From contig OY482852.1 of assembly GCA_960531495.1 (NCBI GenBank), positions 28,172,121-28,236,120 of the forward strand: a stretch of 64,000 nucleotides of DNA, given 5' to 3'. Position 1 is the first letter of the stretch. The number at the start of each line of letters is the position of its first letter. The stretch is from Zeus faber (taxonomy: Eukaryota > Chordata > Actinopteri > Zeiformes > Zeidae). Under the pieces are notes generated by a model. It was not told the origin of the DNA and searched no databases. It saw only the letters and a program-made list of their open reading frames with translations. The position numbers and the translations under genes are program-made. This document shows, one piece after another, positions 1 through 11,872 of this stretch.

Positions 1-3000
1 GTTGGGATAGGGGTATAGAAAAGGGTGCACTGGATTGGATGTACAAGAGAGGTGACAGGGTAAGTGGTGAAGGAGTTAGGATATAGTGTATTACAGTGGG
101 TGCAAGTGTGAGTGTGTGTGAGATGGGTGGGGGGGGGGGGGTAATACGCTTGGAGCAAGGTATGGTGTTGGTGTGTGCCGCTTTGGAAGCATTCAGCTAT
201 CAAGAGAATGGGCAGGTTCTCTGAGGAAACGAGATGAAAGGACCATCTGCCTTCGCTGTGGAGTGCAGGCCGGGTTTGGGGGGCGGGGTGGGGGCAGACT
301 GCGGCTGAGGCCTGGAAAGGAGAGATGTGTCTGCCCTGTGGCGATGGAGGACCAACACCATTCTTAGATCCGACGGAACCCTCAATCTGCGTCTTTTTTA
401 GCCTTACGCAAGGCGCCCATTCAAACCTATCCTGTTGAAGTCTTTAACAGTTATTTATTCATTATTATTCATTCAGGCCTGTGTTGAGAGGAGGAAAAAA
501 ACAACTAATGCACAGCTTCCCTCCATTAAATATACTCTGGTCTGCCGAATACCTCGAAGCCACTTCATTTGGTAGCAACTTGGAATATTTCATAACAAAC
601 AAATAGGTATTTGAAAACCTTTGATGGATATGCTTCTGAGAAAAAGTTAAAAGGGACATCAAAACAGAGATTTTCATATTTTCATCCGCTGTTGCTCATT
701 TCGAACCACAGCTTCTCACTGATTTGGGCGCGTCAGAACAAGGTCTGGGGCAGCGCAAGGTCAGGCGTACTGATGAGGATGTGAGAACGGACATTTCGGT
801 CCCTTGAATAGAACACGCCTGTAAAGAGCTGTCGTCCTTTCCTCGGAACATAATCTGCGATTCGGAAATCTCAGTAAAAGTCGCATGATGCATTCAGTTT
901 CCTTTAGGTGGGAGAAATACACCATCTCTATCTCACATCAAGGACATTAAAATGATAGTTTGGGAGTGTTTATCCTTATTTTCTACTTACCTGCGATGTC
1001 GTCAATCAATTAACAGGATTTTGTCGTTAATCCAACTTTCTCAGGGTTGCGAGAGAAATTCTGCAAAGCCCTGCGCAACTTGGAATGGAAGTGAATGGGG
1101 GTCAAATTCATTCAACTCTGAAAGCACTTAAACATAATTCACAGTGTGCACGTTGCATATCGAGTGCGCACTCTCAGACTTTCTGCCCCACTTCTTTCTT
1201 GCATTCACTCTCCCTTCACAGTACGTACGCTCAAATCACTGCATATGTTACAGTCTCCTGGTAAATGGCATACGCGCATTACCTGGCAGCCATGTGTTTC
1301 CAAGCTTGCCCGTTTAGAAAGTTACCCCATTTGGTGATAAAACCACAAAGCTGCCAATTGGTTTAAGCTCCAAAAGATAACAGACTCAAATACACGGAGA
1401 ACCCTGGTATCCTGAGCAACAAGGCAATCAAAGACTAGTGGAACGACATGCACAATTCACTTGGGAACTTGCAAATGCAAACCAAGATTGTTTTTTTTTT
1501 TATTAGCAAGACGCAATACATTTTAGTTTATTTTATTGTCATCCCTGGATATACTGTAAAGCTTCAAGCTGAACAACAAAAGCCCCTGATGGGGCAGAGT
1601 TCAAAAACCAGAAGGAAAACTGGCCCAAATCGAATGCCTTCAGGTGCCGTCATCACAACCGATTACAAAACGATGTCCCGTCGATGACGCCAAAGTTCTA
1701 CTGGTGACATCTTTCTTAGATGCTTAGTGCTTCACAGGTGTTGGTGGCTTTCATGTAAAAGTCCTGCTGACTTGTGACATGTGCCGGATTTTAAAATGTC
1801 TTGGCCTAGATCATCGACTGGACGCCGTATCTGTAATGTGACCTGTTTCTGGAGAGACCATTTGAAGCATTGACCTTGGGTTGATGCTCGCTGCCATCTT
1901 GGCAGGAAGCGTAGCCAGGAATTTCTCAATTTGGCCAGTCTTGGTGCGTTGTGGTGTTGAGTTGAAACCACCAGACAGATGGTTTGCTCAAATGCAAATG
2001 AGAGGCGTGTCAATCAAGGCAACTACATCCTCAAATGTACCTCTCTTAAAGCCTTAAAACCTTCTTAAGGAACAATCATTTTCAAATTCACAACAAAGAC
2101 ACCCACCAGCTATTGAGACCGTAATGGTTTGGATATATTTTAGGTGTACATTGTAAGAATTGGACAAATACAGCACAAAATCCCAAGCTTTTGATTTTCA
2201 CAATGTTAAAGTCCATTTGTCGTTCAACTCATTAATGCAAATATATATCTTTGAGGGGATTTCCCATGACAAATTGTCTTTAATGTTTGTGTGACTCAAT
2301 GTGGAGTTGGAGTGATCAAATAAGTGTCATGATAGAGCGATCTACAGCACTAGATAAGCAGCGTGGCGTGAGAAGAGTCATTCAGCTATTCATCATACAG
2401 ATTTCAGAAGGAAAGCAGCATGCAACAAAACCAAGTTCTTGTTTGTTTAATAAAACTATAAAAATAACAGCATCACAAACAATAGGTGGTGTATTTGGCA
2501 AACTTTGGAAGGAAGCTTCAATATTTCGCTGACTTTTTCCCCACGGAAAAATATGGGATCTCCAATCTCAAATGGGGATCATTTTTTATCCAAACCAATG
2601 TGATTCATTCCATACCACAGTTGCTGTTTATTCTGGCGGTCTAGAATGAGAAGTCATGTTTTTTTGTGTGTTTTGTGTCCTGCAATGTTTTTGTTAGATT
2701 TTGTGTTCATGTGTTGAAACAAAGATGAAAATATGTGATGAGCCCATGAAGACGGCGAAGTATCGATGTCGACAGTTTTTAAGCCCTCACAAATAAACCT
2801 CACAGTCCCCCATTCAGAAGCAAAGCCATTGGGTGGAAAAAGGCTCTGGCAATGTGAAATCATAGTCACACTATGATGTACAGGACATTGCTATCTGTCC
2901 GCCTGGTACGCAGCCACTCATAGTTTATGTTTTGGGACATCTTTGCACCTTGAACCAAGTCATCCCTTGTAATGGAACACTGAAATGACTATGATTTGGG

Positions 3001-3131
3001 TCGTGAAAAGCAAATCTCTTGAGCTGTGGAAAGCAGGTTCAGGGCTGCACACGTCGGCTGGGAGGTGAATCGGGTCCACCTTCACCCTTATTTCTCAGTC
3101 TATTCATGTCCCTGGATGACATTGATCACAG

Positions 3132-3217
<86 letters not shown>

Positions 3218-3699
3218 AGTTTGGGGATGCAAAGCTGGTGGGAAACCTATGTGGACCTGAAAAGACGCATGTTGAATGCCACTCTCTCGCTTAAAAAAGG
3301 CAATTGACCCCAGCGTGTTGTGTCTTCGTATCTACAATCCAGGTAGTGTGAATTCTGTGCTGCCTCAAAGTCAGCTTAACAGTTCGAACAAAAACCGGTG
3401 AAAAGCGCACACCATTTCAAGAGGTGATGCCTCGACAGTGCCCTGTCTGCAGTTTCTATTGGTGGCGCTGGAGGTGTGGGGATTTTGATTGAACCCGGAG
3501 CATTTAAAATGGCAAACATTGTAAATTTACAGAATCCCCCCTTTCTATTTTTGCCGATGAGATTGGCGTAAAATTAACTGTCACCCAAAGACGCCTCAAT
3601 GTACATATAGGTAATGTTAAGTACAATCCCGAACCGAACCAGATGGTGACTGTTTGAATAGTGGATTCAATGCGAAAAGGAAAAGCATTGTTTGCTCAC
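1..3699. other. Intron after the Sushi exon, no gene seen
   Basis: Non-coding sequence downstream (minus strand) of the exon at 3700. It has a G-run near 129-142, AT-rich patches and a long (GA)n tract at 3136-3215. Short ORFs on both strands show no recognisable domain. No mobile element with clear ends was found here. Confidence 0.6.
3136..3215. repeat. (GA)n microsatellite, about 80 bp
   Basis: Uninterrupted AG dinucleotide array. It forms Arg-Glu run ORFs that are artefacts of the repeat. Confidence 0.98.
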
Positions 3700-3894
3700 C
3701 TCTACAGATGGGGACGGGGAAGTCCCACACAGAGACCCCGGCTGCGTTGGTGACGCAGGTGAGGAGCGAATGTCCATCCAGGACGTAGCCGGTGACGCAG
3801 CGGTAGCGGATCCTGTTCCCTACATTGAACTGCGTTCCATTCAGAATGCCTTTGGGCGGAACACCTGGGTTCCCGCAAGAGCTTCTTCGCAACT
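3700..3894 (-). CDS. csmd3: CSMD exon: first Sushi (CCP) domain
   Basis: A 195-bp exon with phases 1-1. The acceptor CCTTCCAG lies just above 3894 and the donor GTGAGC starts at 3699. It contributes two bases to a Glu codon shared with the exon at 33681. It then encodes LRRSSCGNPGVPPKG, NGTQFNVGNRIRYRCVTGY, LTCVTN and WDFPVPICR. All four Sushi cysteines are present (SSCGN, RYRCVT, LTCV, PICR), with the conserved Trp before the last one and the Gly-Tyr pair after the second. One N-glycosylation sequon (NGT) is visible. The exon is a complete one-domain module, as is usual for Sushi domains. The next exon (second CUB) would lie below position 1. Confidence 0.96.
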
Positions 3895-4693
3895 CTGGAA
3901 GGATGGGAGCAGACCAAAAGAAAAAAATATTTCAGTAAGGAAACCCTGATCTTAACATGTACTAGAACTCCAGAGCATGGATTTTAGTAGTCTACATCAA
4001 GTACCAGGGAAGAACTATTAATCATCTTGCCCCAACTAATCTGAACTCATTAGAAATGGTATTGATTATTTAACAACTCTTGATGCCAGAAGGGAAGCCT
4101 AAATAGGAATTGATTAGATAATAATTGAGGACATAGATTTCTATTGTATAAGAAAGTACAGTAGTAGTTTTGGCCATTTGAGGATCATCTTATATCAATC
4201 CCAAAGTTGCTCATTTTAAACTTAATTCTAAGACGTGGATTATTTTTTCCCAATGAAAAAATCAGGGATTGGTATTGTAACGAGATATGCAGATACAGGT
4301 ATGGGGGGAAAATGTGTACAATTTATTAAATATTACAAACAACATAACTATAATAAACAATGTTGTTCATCTGTGTAGAAATTATATAAAAGGCTGCAAT
4401 GAAGTAATTTAATTCAAGCTAAACTGTATAATACTATAACATGTTACTACAATGTTAACTGCTGTCTGCTCATTCAGTGAGCAGTTTGATACTAGACTTT
4501 TTTTAGACAATAATATTAGCAGTAATGATATAATTTTCACAATTTTTACATAACAGTGAACTGATGCCAATTATTTGAGGTGGCTGCATCATTTTGTAAA
4601 ATCGTTGGATTAATTAATTCAATCATATGTCTCCATCCAAATGTCAAGAGAATTTTAAACCAATGTCGTAAGTTTATATCAGTTGCGTTCAGG

Positions 4694-5107
4694 CAGTGCT
4701 TTATTTGTAAATTAGGAGGTGCCGGAACACAGAGAGATTGATGATCTGGTGGGTGAGGCTAAAATAAAACAAATGAAAATGGAGGAATGGGGCACGACTC
4801 GTAGACTCGTTAAGATTATTTTCTGCGCAAAATGCATGAAGAGGGAATGATCGGGGAGAGAGTGTCCCCATTAAGCACCGTTCCATTCCATACCTACATG
4901 TTTCCTTCCGTAAAGAGACGTACAATAAAAACACTGTTGTGGCGCGGCAATCGCGGGCAACCCATCGGAAGCGCATGCGGAGCTCGCAGCTCAAGCCACA
5001 GCTCCGCAGTTTGTGTGGAGGTGCCGGATCCAATCAAATAAGTGCCAGTCCCAATCTGGGAGGTCCCGGAACATGTTCTGGCAGGATCCTGCATAAATTA
5101 AGCCCTG
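4694..5107. mobile_element. Non-autonomous hAT element (MITE), 414 bp
   Basis: The ends are CAGTGCTTTATTTGTAAATT at 4694 and, on the other strand from 5107, CAGGGCTTAATTTATGCAGG, which form imperfect terminal inverted repeats. The termini CAGTG/CAGGG are typical of hAT elements. The flanks carry near-identical 8-bp copies, CGTTCAGG (4686-4693) and GGTTCAGG (5108-5115), matching the 8-bp target duplication of hAT. No transposase is encoded. A GGTGCCGGA-type motif recurs inside both halves (about 4721 and 5025). Confidence 0.8.
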
Positions 5108-5115
5108 GGTTCAGG

Positions 5116-6999
5116 CAAATTAACTGTCAAATCAACTTTTATGTTCCGTTGTTCAACAACAATAAATTGCTCATCTTCATGAGGTTGATGTGTATTATAA
5201 CACTATTATAATCTTATAATATGATAGTGGCATAAAATGAACAAAATTGACAAATATATTGATAATTGTTATTATTGGTATGACAATTAATTGCCAAATA
5301 AAATGTCCTAATCGTGACAATATCAATCCAAATTGATAATGAATGATGTGAAATTATTACATAACCAGCAGGTTATGTACTTTAATGTGCATTTGAGCAT
5401 TAACATTTATTAAAATCAGTGGAGTTATTGTGTCCTAAGTCAGTGTTCATAAGCAGCTTGGTCAACAAGACAAGAAACATTTCATTCAAAGGTTTCATAT
5501 CTGACATTTTTGATAATTGGTAAACACACAGAACTTCAACAATGCATCCAGGGAAAGTCCATCAAGTCAATCACTTTTTCTTCGATTAGCCAATGGTCCC
5601 TCAACAGTTTTTCTAGCTGTGACGAAAGCCACATCAAATCTTTCCAGCCACAGACATACCCCAATCAAAATCAATTAAATAATTTCCATTTAAGCACCTT
5701 TTCAGTAATTATGCAGTGTGAAAGTATTAAAATCGATTTCTGCACAGCCCTCAACTTAATCACTAACCTTTGCAGACAGAATAATATCAATATAAGTACA
5801 GACTAATAAATTAAAGCTGACATAAGGAGGCCCTTTAACAGTCTAGTCTAAACAACAATGAGCGGATAGCCGCATGCTTCTGCAGGCTGTACCATCTGGG
5901 GCAGGAAAGTAGTGAGAAAATACTTTGAAAAATTACTTTTTGTGAAATGTTTTATCTTTTATTATTTAACTTGCCTTGTCTCGTTTGACACATTCGACTC
6001 AAAGCAATCACTTGCTCTGTTCCCGAGATGGCAAGCAGTGTGTAATTCGATTAGAGAAAAATAAGCATAATTAATCATTTTTACATTGTAGATGCTTAAT
6101 TTTTCTGTGGAAACATCCCAGACCCTCTAGTGCGATTAAAAATACAGAATGAACTTCACCGGCATAAGGGAATTACAAGGTGTGACGCTAATCTTCTCAT
6201 TAAATTGCAAATTTTCAATGATGTATCTATTAAAGACAATTAATAATTCACTTTTTTATGATATTGGGAATAATAAGGTCTCTTATTAATCAAGAAATGT
6301 ATCAGTTTTTATTCTAAATGTAAAAATAACGATTTATATCTATACGGGCCAAGGGATACAACTTAGTCCCCTCAGAACCAGATAATCATGAGATAAAAAG
6401 TTTAAGAATGGAGGTAATGATTACTGTTGTAAACCAGTGGGAAAATGCCAACTAACCAATATCGAAGCACTACAGTATTTAGGTTAAATACTGAAAACTT
6501 TTGGTACTACCCATTAAGTTGTGTTACTACACTGTAAACCGTCACAGGATGAGAAGAGCCTATGACATCAGTTGCATAGCTCATAGGACACTAGACCAGA
6601 AATTCTAAGAAAGACCAACTGCATCATTTGCTATTCTCATTGGGATATTTTAGAATACCAAAGAACGTCTCATTGCATTCGGCCGTTCTTAACTGTGTCC
6701 CCCTGTACTACACAACATGTATCCAGGCATTACTCTGACGTCTAGTCGGTCTTGGCTTAATTAACTCTGCAAGAACTGCAGCTAGAAGTAAAATAATAAG
6801 ATATTGCTGATAAAATTGAGGAAGCATTGAGGCTTTCTACTAACGTGTCAAATCCACTTGTGGCTTAATAATAAAATGAAGAGTTTTGATCATTTTCTTT
6901 TGCGATACAAGGATCTCACATTTTTGCAATGCCAGCTAAAATACAGGAAACCTTATATTCATGAGCTGCATTTGTAGAATATTCCCCCATTATATTCAT

Positions 7000-7002
<3 letters not shown>
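5116..7002. other. AT-rich intron sequence, no gene seen
   Basis: Low-complexity AT-rich intron with many stops in all frames. I found no domain, RNA gene or element with definable ends. Confidence 0.5.

Positions 7003-7049
<47 letters not shown>
7003..7049. repeat. (CA)n microsatellite
   Basis: Pure CA array of 47 bases. A short (TA)n tract at 7319-7340 lies directly before the LTR that starts at 7342. Confidence 0.97.
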
Positions 7050-7050
<1 letters not shown>

Positions 7051-7341
7051 TCAGCATGCTTGGCTTCAAGGCCAGGAACTCTGCAGAAATGGGTAGGTAG
7101 ACAATTCTATACACAACACTAATGAGGCCGATCAGATCCAGTGTTGTTCTCCTGATGGGACTACACAACATCCTTCTGTCAAACAGACTTTTCCTGATCA
7201 TGCTATCAGGTGAAATTTATATTTTCCATTTGCTGCCATCTGCTTTTCATCCAATTATGTCAAGCTTAATAATCAAATTAAATATTTCTCCCTTATGTGG
7301 GCATACAGTGTATGTATGTGTATATATATATATATATATAG

Positions 7342-7760
7342 TGATGTCACAAGAGGCGCTTGGATAAAGGGACATTACATTTCCTCCTGCTGGCTGTGGA
7401 ACAACAGATCAAAATGCTCTCCAGAAGAAGACTAGAATCCCCACAAGCAGCCAGACAGGAGGGAACACTGTACAGAGAGTGGAACAGGTGGACCATATAA
7501 GGCCTAATGAGAGCATGGCGAGGGAAGAGTGTTTGGGAAGGAGAGTTTGGTGTGGGAGAGACACCACTCTTTAGTTTCCTCATTCTAATTTAATAAGGAA
7601 GACAGGTGACTTATTTTGTCCACTTTGAGTTGTGCCTTTTTCTTATTGCTATCCGCAATAAATGAAGATCCAGTTTTGTGGAGAGCCTTTGTTTGCCTTC
7701 TTTTTTGCTTCACCCACACTAAAGGCGACACTAGAAGCTCCCAGCCTCTCGGACATCACA
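7342..7760 (+). repeat. 5' LTR of the outer Gmr1-like element
   Basis: Starts TGATGTCAC and ends GGACATCACA, so it has TG...CA ends with a short inverted match (TGATGTC/GACATCA). An AATAAA lies near 7660. It is followed after about 50 bases by an ATG opening a gag-like frame. No second copy was found downstream. Confidence 0.65.
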
Positions 7761-7808
7761 GTTAGTTATGGTGGGGAATGCGGGCACTTGTACTGTGGGT
7801 GAGAATAT

Positions 7809-7920
7809 ATGACTAAAGTTGATATCCAGCAACTAACCCTTATTTTTGCTGAATTAAGTATCAACCAAGACTTGGAAGAGATACTGCAAAGGCTGGTTGA
7901 GAGCCACCAGCGCCAGATTG
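7809..7920 (+). pseudogene. Gag start of the outer Gmr1-like element
   Basis: ATG at 7809 opens about 37 uninterrupted codons rich in Leu, Gln and Glu (MTKVDIQQLT, then LVESHQRQI). This is consistent with the coiled-coil N-terminus of gag in this group. The frame is broken at 7921 by the TIR element and appears to resume at about 11873 (TNYGLQEER). Confidence 0.5.
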
Positions 7921-8028
7921 AGGCCTCGTCCACACGTGCTGTATATGGCTATTTTTAAAAACATATTTTTTCACCTCTGTTTTCAATAAAATTCCTGTCC
8001 ACACCAACAGTGTTTTTGAAAATATCTC

Positions 8029-8410
8029 TGTGGCAGGCCAAGGGGGCATCGTCAAGCCGCCGCTGCCGACAAGCGTTCGATCCTAAACCAGGAAGAAATA
8101 GAAGTTGTTGTCCCTGCAGTGAAGGACGGCGTGCCTGCGGGACATGCAGAATGGGCGAGACAAGCACCTTACCCAAGCTGCCCTACACGTCACGGCAGGA
8201 GCGCACCTAAGCGCGGATCTAATGGACATTTTCATTATTCGCCTGCAAGCCTTTAAGTTGTCCTTTTGGCCCACGTGCTGCATTTTGTTTGAACATTGAA
8301 TAAAACACGCCAACCAGCACTGTTTCGCCTCCTCTCTCTCGCCTCCTCTCTCTCTCTCACCTGCCTCCTCTCTCTCATTCCCTGGCCCTAGGCCAGAATA
8401 CACCTCTACA
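8029..8410 (+). repeat. 5' LTR of the inner Gmr1-like element
   Basis: Starts TGTGGCAGGCCAAGG and ends CACCTCTACA. It has AATAAA near 8300, followed by a CT-rich tract of repeated CCTCTCTCT units. Just after it lies AGTAGCGCCTGAACACG, which resembles a lysine-tRNA type primer binding site. Confidence 0.82.
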
Positions 8411-8427
8411 AGTAGCGCCTGAACACG

Positions 8428-8850
8428 ATGGAACAGTGCGAGGCCGAATCCCGGATGCCCTTTCCCCTGGAACAGATAATGGCGGCACTCGTCACAATGC
8501 AGGAGCAAGCCCTGCAATTACAGGAAATGGCGAGGGTCTGCGAGAGGGACCAGGAGGCGCTCTGGGAGAGCCAACAGGCTATCCAGGTCCTCCTCCTGAA
8601 GCGCACCAGACCTGACGGGCCATGACCGGCAGGCCCCCCAGTCCCCCCCGCTACAGAAAATGACGGGGGAGGACAATCCTGAGGTGTTCCTCGCCAACTT
8701 TGAACAGATGGCCGAGGTGGCCGGATGGTCGCACCAAGAGCAGGCGTAGCAGCTTGTTCCCCTCCCTTTAGGAGAAGCCCAGTTGGCGGCACATGCCGTA
8801 TCCCCGGAGCAGTGGACGAGCTATGCTGTTGTCCGGAGGCAGTGATGGAA
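8428..8850 (+). pseudogene. Gag remnant of the inner Gmr1-like element
   Basis: An ATG at 8428, 18 bases after the LTR, opens 65 codons rich in Gln, Glu and Leu (MEQCEAESRM, then MQEQALQLQEMA). This is probably a coiled coil. After a frameshift near 8625 another frame reads MTGEDNPEVFLANFEQMAEV and GEAQLAAHAVSPEQW, which is the SCAN-like gag core of this group. A stop interrupts it at the HQEQA position. Gag packages the element RNA. The remainder and any zinc knuckle are lost. Confidence 0.65.
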
Positions 8851-9175
8851 TGGGTTGGGAGAACACCAGAGCGCCACCGCCTGCGTCTCCGGTCACTCCC
8901 CTACGACACCGCGGGCCAGCCGAATGAGCGCTCCCCCAGTCCATCCCAATGAGGATTTTCCTCTGGAAAAATCGCGGGAGGATACGCTTCGCGGGACCTT
9001 TGAGCGGGTAGATAAAATTGATAGCGTGTTGGTGCCCCCGGATGCTGCGCTCACTCACCCGTATTTCGCGGTGATAAGGGATAGATTACACGAGTGAACC
9101 GTGATGCTCAGTCAGTACCCAATTGTTAGTCCCTAAAAGCCTTCGGGGTTTAGTCTCTCAGGCGGCTCATTATAA

Positions 9176-10140
9176 CCTGATAGCTTGTCACTTAGGACAT
9201 GAGAAAACGCTCTAGCAGATTATGGCCCGTTTCTATTGGCCGGGCATTTGGGCGGACGTGTGGCAGTGCCGTGCTGCCTGTCCCAAGTGTCAGCTGGTGA
9301 ATCCACTGGCCCTTCCCAGAGCCCCATTGAAGCCCCTCGCCTTAGTCGAAACGCCATTTGAGAGAATCGCTATGGACCACAGTGCTTGGGGCTAGCGATT
9401 CGTGTTTGTCCTCGTGTTTGTCCCAGTGCTGCTGCGCAGTATTATGTCCAAAAATGTGGCACACGCGCTGTTTCAGGTCATCTCCTGGGTCGGGAGTCAG
9501 AAGGAAATCCTGACCGACCAGGGCACTTCGTTAATGTCACGCACACTGCGCGAACTGTAGGGGTTACTGGGTGCTCAATCCGGACCAGCGTTTACCACCC
9601 ACAGATGGACGGCCTGGGCGAGCGCTTCAACAAAACGTTGAAAAACATGATCCGGAAGATCGTCAACGATGACAGCCGTAATTGGGACACATGGCTGAAC
9701 CACCTGTTGTCCGCGGTGTGGAAGGTTCCCCAGTCCTCCACGGGGTTTTCCCCCTTTGAGCTACTGTTTGACAAGAGACCTTGTGGAGTGCTCGCCCCGA
9801 TTAAGGAAAACTGGCACCAGTAAAAACAAGGTCCAGTACATCCTGGACCTCGGAGAAAAGCTACACATGTAAGGACAGGAAGCACGGGAAGGTCAGCGCC
9901 ACCTGTACAACAGGGGGCTCCGGTTAAGACAATTCTCACTGGGAGACAAGGTGTTAGTCAACTCCCTACATCCAGCTTGCAATTACTGGCGATGTGGCAA
10001 GGGCCCTTTGTGGTCACACAATGCGTGGGGAAGGTCGATTATGAAGTTGAACGCAAAGACAGGGGGGCATCCGCCAAAATTTACCAACTAAACCTCCTAA
10101 ACGAATGGAGGAAAGGTGTGATCGTAGCACTGGCCACAGC
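9176..10140 (+). pseudogene. Integrase of the inner Gmr1-like element, frameshifted
   Basis: The N-terminal zinc-binding part reads CHLGHEKT, then MARFYWPGIW and CPKCQLVNP (His and Cys pairs of the HHCC motif) near 9187-9300. One stop falls inside it. After a frameshift, an open frame at 9386-9823 includes SVYHPQMDGLGERFNKTLKN and FSPFELLFDKRP, the C-terminal half of the core and the position of the catalytic Glu. At 9977-10130 the reading AMWQGPFVVTQCVGKVDYEV is the C-terminal domain that often follows. Integrase inserts the cDNA into the host chromosome. It lies before RT here. Confidence 0.78.
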
Positions 10141-10206
10141 GACATTTGAGCACAGCACTTTGCCGACGTGTTCTCTCCCCTGCCCGGCCCTACGCCCCTC
10201 ATACTC

Positions 10207-10600
10207 CACCATGTGGAGACAACCCCGAGGGAGAAGGTGCACTCCCGGCCGTATCGCCTGCCTGTAAACAAATGAAAAAATAGTGCAGGCAGAATTAGAG
10301 GCCATGCTGGACATGGGGATAATAGAGCAATCTATGAGCGAATGGTCCAGCCCCATCGTGCTAGTGGGTAAGCCCAATTGGTCGGTGTGGTTCTGCGTAG
10401 ATTACAGCTGTTAAAGTTCGATGCCTACTCGATGCCCCACGTAGACGAGATTCTCGACCGGTTAGGTACGGCTCGTTTTTTTACGACGCTGGATTTAACC
10501 AAGGGCTGCTGGCAGATTACCATGTCCCAGCTGTCCAAGGAAAAATGAACTTTCTCTACTCCGCAAGGCCTATACCAGTTTTGCTTACTTCCGTTTGGGA
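10207..10600 (+). pseudogene. Reverse transcriptase start of the inner Gmr1-like element
   Basis: In-order fragments of a Ty3/gypsy RT are visible: RPYRLPVNK, MLDMGIIEQSMSEWSSPIVLV, DAYSMPHVDEILDRLGTARF, FTTLDLTKGCWQI and GLYQFCLLPFG. They include the Asp of motif A (TLDLTKG). Stops and frameshifts separate them. The sequence ends at FG, directly against the 3' LTR, so the catalytic YxDD box and RNase H are missing. Lying after integrase, it shows the Gmr1-like pol order. Confidence 0.78.
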
Positions 10601-10601
10601 A

Positions 10602-11005
10602 GGTGGCCAAAGGGGCGTGGTCAAGCCACCGCTGCAGACAGGTGGTGCAGGCTCCCATCCCGGGGCCGCTCAGCTGCTGCGGAAGGACTCTGCGGATCTG
10701 TCCGATCCTAAACCAGGAATTAATATAGAGTTTGTTGTCCCCGCAGAGAAGGACGGCGTGCTTGTGGGATATGGTGCCGACTGGCACATTACCCAAGCCG
10801 CTGGACACGTCACAACAGGAGCGCACCTAAGCGTGGATCTAACAAACGTTTTCATTATTCGCCTGCGATCCTTTAAGTTGTCCTTTTGGCCCACATGACC
10901 CATTTTGTTTGAACATTGAATAAATACACCCTAACCAGCGCTGTTTCACCTCCGCCTGCCTTCACTCTCTCATTCCCTGGCTCCAAGCAAAAACTCACCG
11001 CTACA
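10602..11005 (+). repeat. 3' LTR of the inner Gmr1-like element
   Basis: Matches the 5' LTR along its length (GATCCTAAACCAGGA, TTTAAGTTGTCCTTTTGGCCCA, ending CACCGCTACA). It has about 55 extra bases near 10640-10700 and many substitutions. The first few bases seem lost at the deletion junction. Confidence 0.8.
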
Positions 11006-11872
11006 ATCTCCGTCCACAAGAGAATTCAAAAACAATTGAAAACGCTCACATAAGCATGCCAGACCAGTGGGGGCAAATAAAACTTGATGTCAAACACCAC
11101 AGAAGAACATTGGCAGCATGCGCATTGATGGGCTTCTTCTTCAGCGGCGAATACAACAACACAACATGGTATTGGCGTACTTTCGACAGACAGAGAGGTG
11201 GATTGACAACTATTGGGCGAAGTATATACACATCCGCACGGTGGTGTAATGATAAAGTAACACTAGGTTGACTTGTAAACATATAATTAAACTACGGTGA
11301 CCAGAAGACCCGGATTGTCCCACTTTGAAGCTCGTGGTTGCACACAGTTATGCACAGTGTTTTTACTCAATTGCAATAAGTACATCTACTATAAAAACAC
11401 ACTGTTTATTATTGTTTTTATTTGTAGAAATGGGGAGCTGGGACGCACTGCAGATCGTGCAACGGTCGGCGGCATGAATATTGTGTAGATGGGCAGATAT
11501 TTACAGGAAAATAAAAAATCGAGAGGACAGAGGAGGAAAGAATGATAAAAATTTAAAATGTGGCCCCCCTAGATTAAACCTAACAGTACTAGTCCCCGTA
11601 ATTACATGGGTATCAGGCTTTTATTTGTAGGTTTCTGGAGCATGTTCAATGTTTGAAACAACTTTTGCTCATGTTTAATTCGAGGTCATGACGTCATCGT
11701 CTGGCAAAACCTCCCTTTCGCCAGTCCACACGAATATGCAGAAAACTGAGTTGAAAAAAATCTCCACTCTGGAAGGACTTTTTCCCTGCTTTCGCTGACC
11801 TCAAAGGCCATTTTGGTGTGGGCAGGAGGCACATTTCTTTTTAAATACCCTTACACATGTGGACACAGCCTA

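Larger units (their letters stand above)
8029..11005 (+). mobile_element. Inner Gmr1-like Ty3/gypsy element with intact ends and deleted centre
   Basis: Two related LTRs (8029-8410 and about 10602-11005) flank gag, integrase and RT remains. Perfect 5-bp duplications ATCTC lie at 8024-8028 and 11006-11010, so this is one insertion with both outer ends preserved. The order inside is gag, integrase, then reverse transcriptase. That is the reverse of normal Ty3/gypsy order and is characteristic of the Gmr1-like group. RT runs straight into the 3' LTR with no RNase H or polypurine tract, showing an internal deletion. The protease region is also missing. The element is inactive. Confidence 0.82.
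7921..11872. mobile_element. TIR DNA element inserted in gag, itself carrying an LTR element
   Basis: The left end AGGCCTCGTCCACACGTG (7921) and the inverted right end AGGCTGTGTCCACATGTG (read from 11871 on the minus strand) form imperfect terminal inverted repeats. Both run on into TATTTTTAAAAA-like sequence. Removing the LTR element at 8029-11005 leaves a non-autonomous element of about 970 bp with no recognisable transposase. A small ORF at 11056-11271 has no known domain. I could not define a target duplication, so I do not assign a superfamily. Confidence 0.6.

Noticed and set aside
3019-3307. Arg-Glu repeat ORFs
   Set aside because: Translation of the (GA)n microsatellite.
8083-8792. 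Minus-strand ORFs of 144 and 128 codons
   Set aside because: They lie across the LTR and gag of the Gmr1-like element in antisense and match nothing recognisable.
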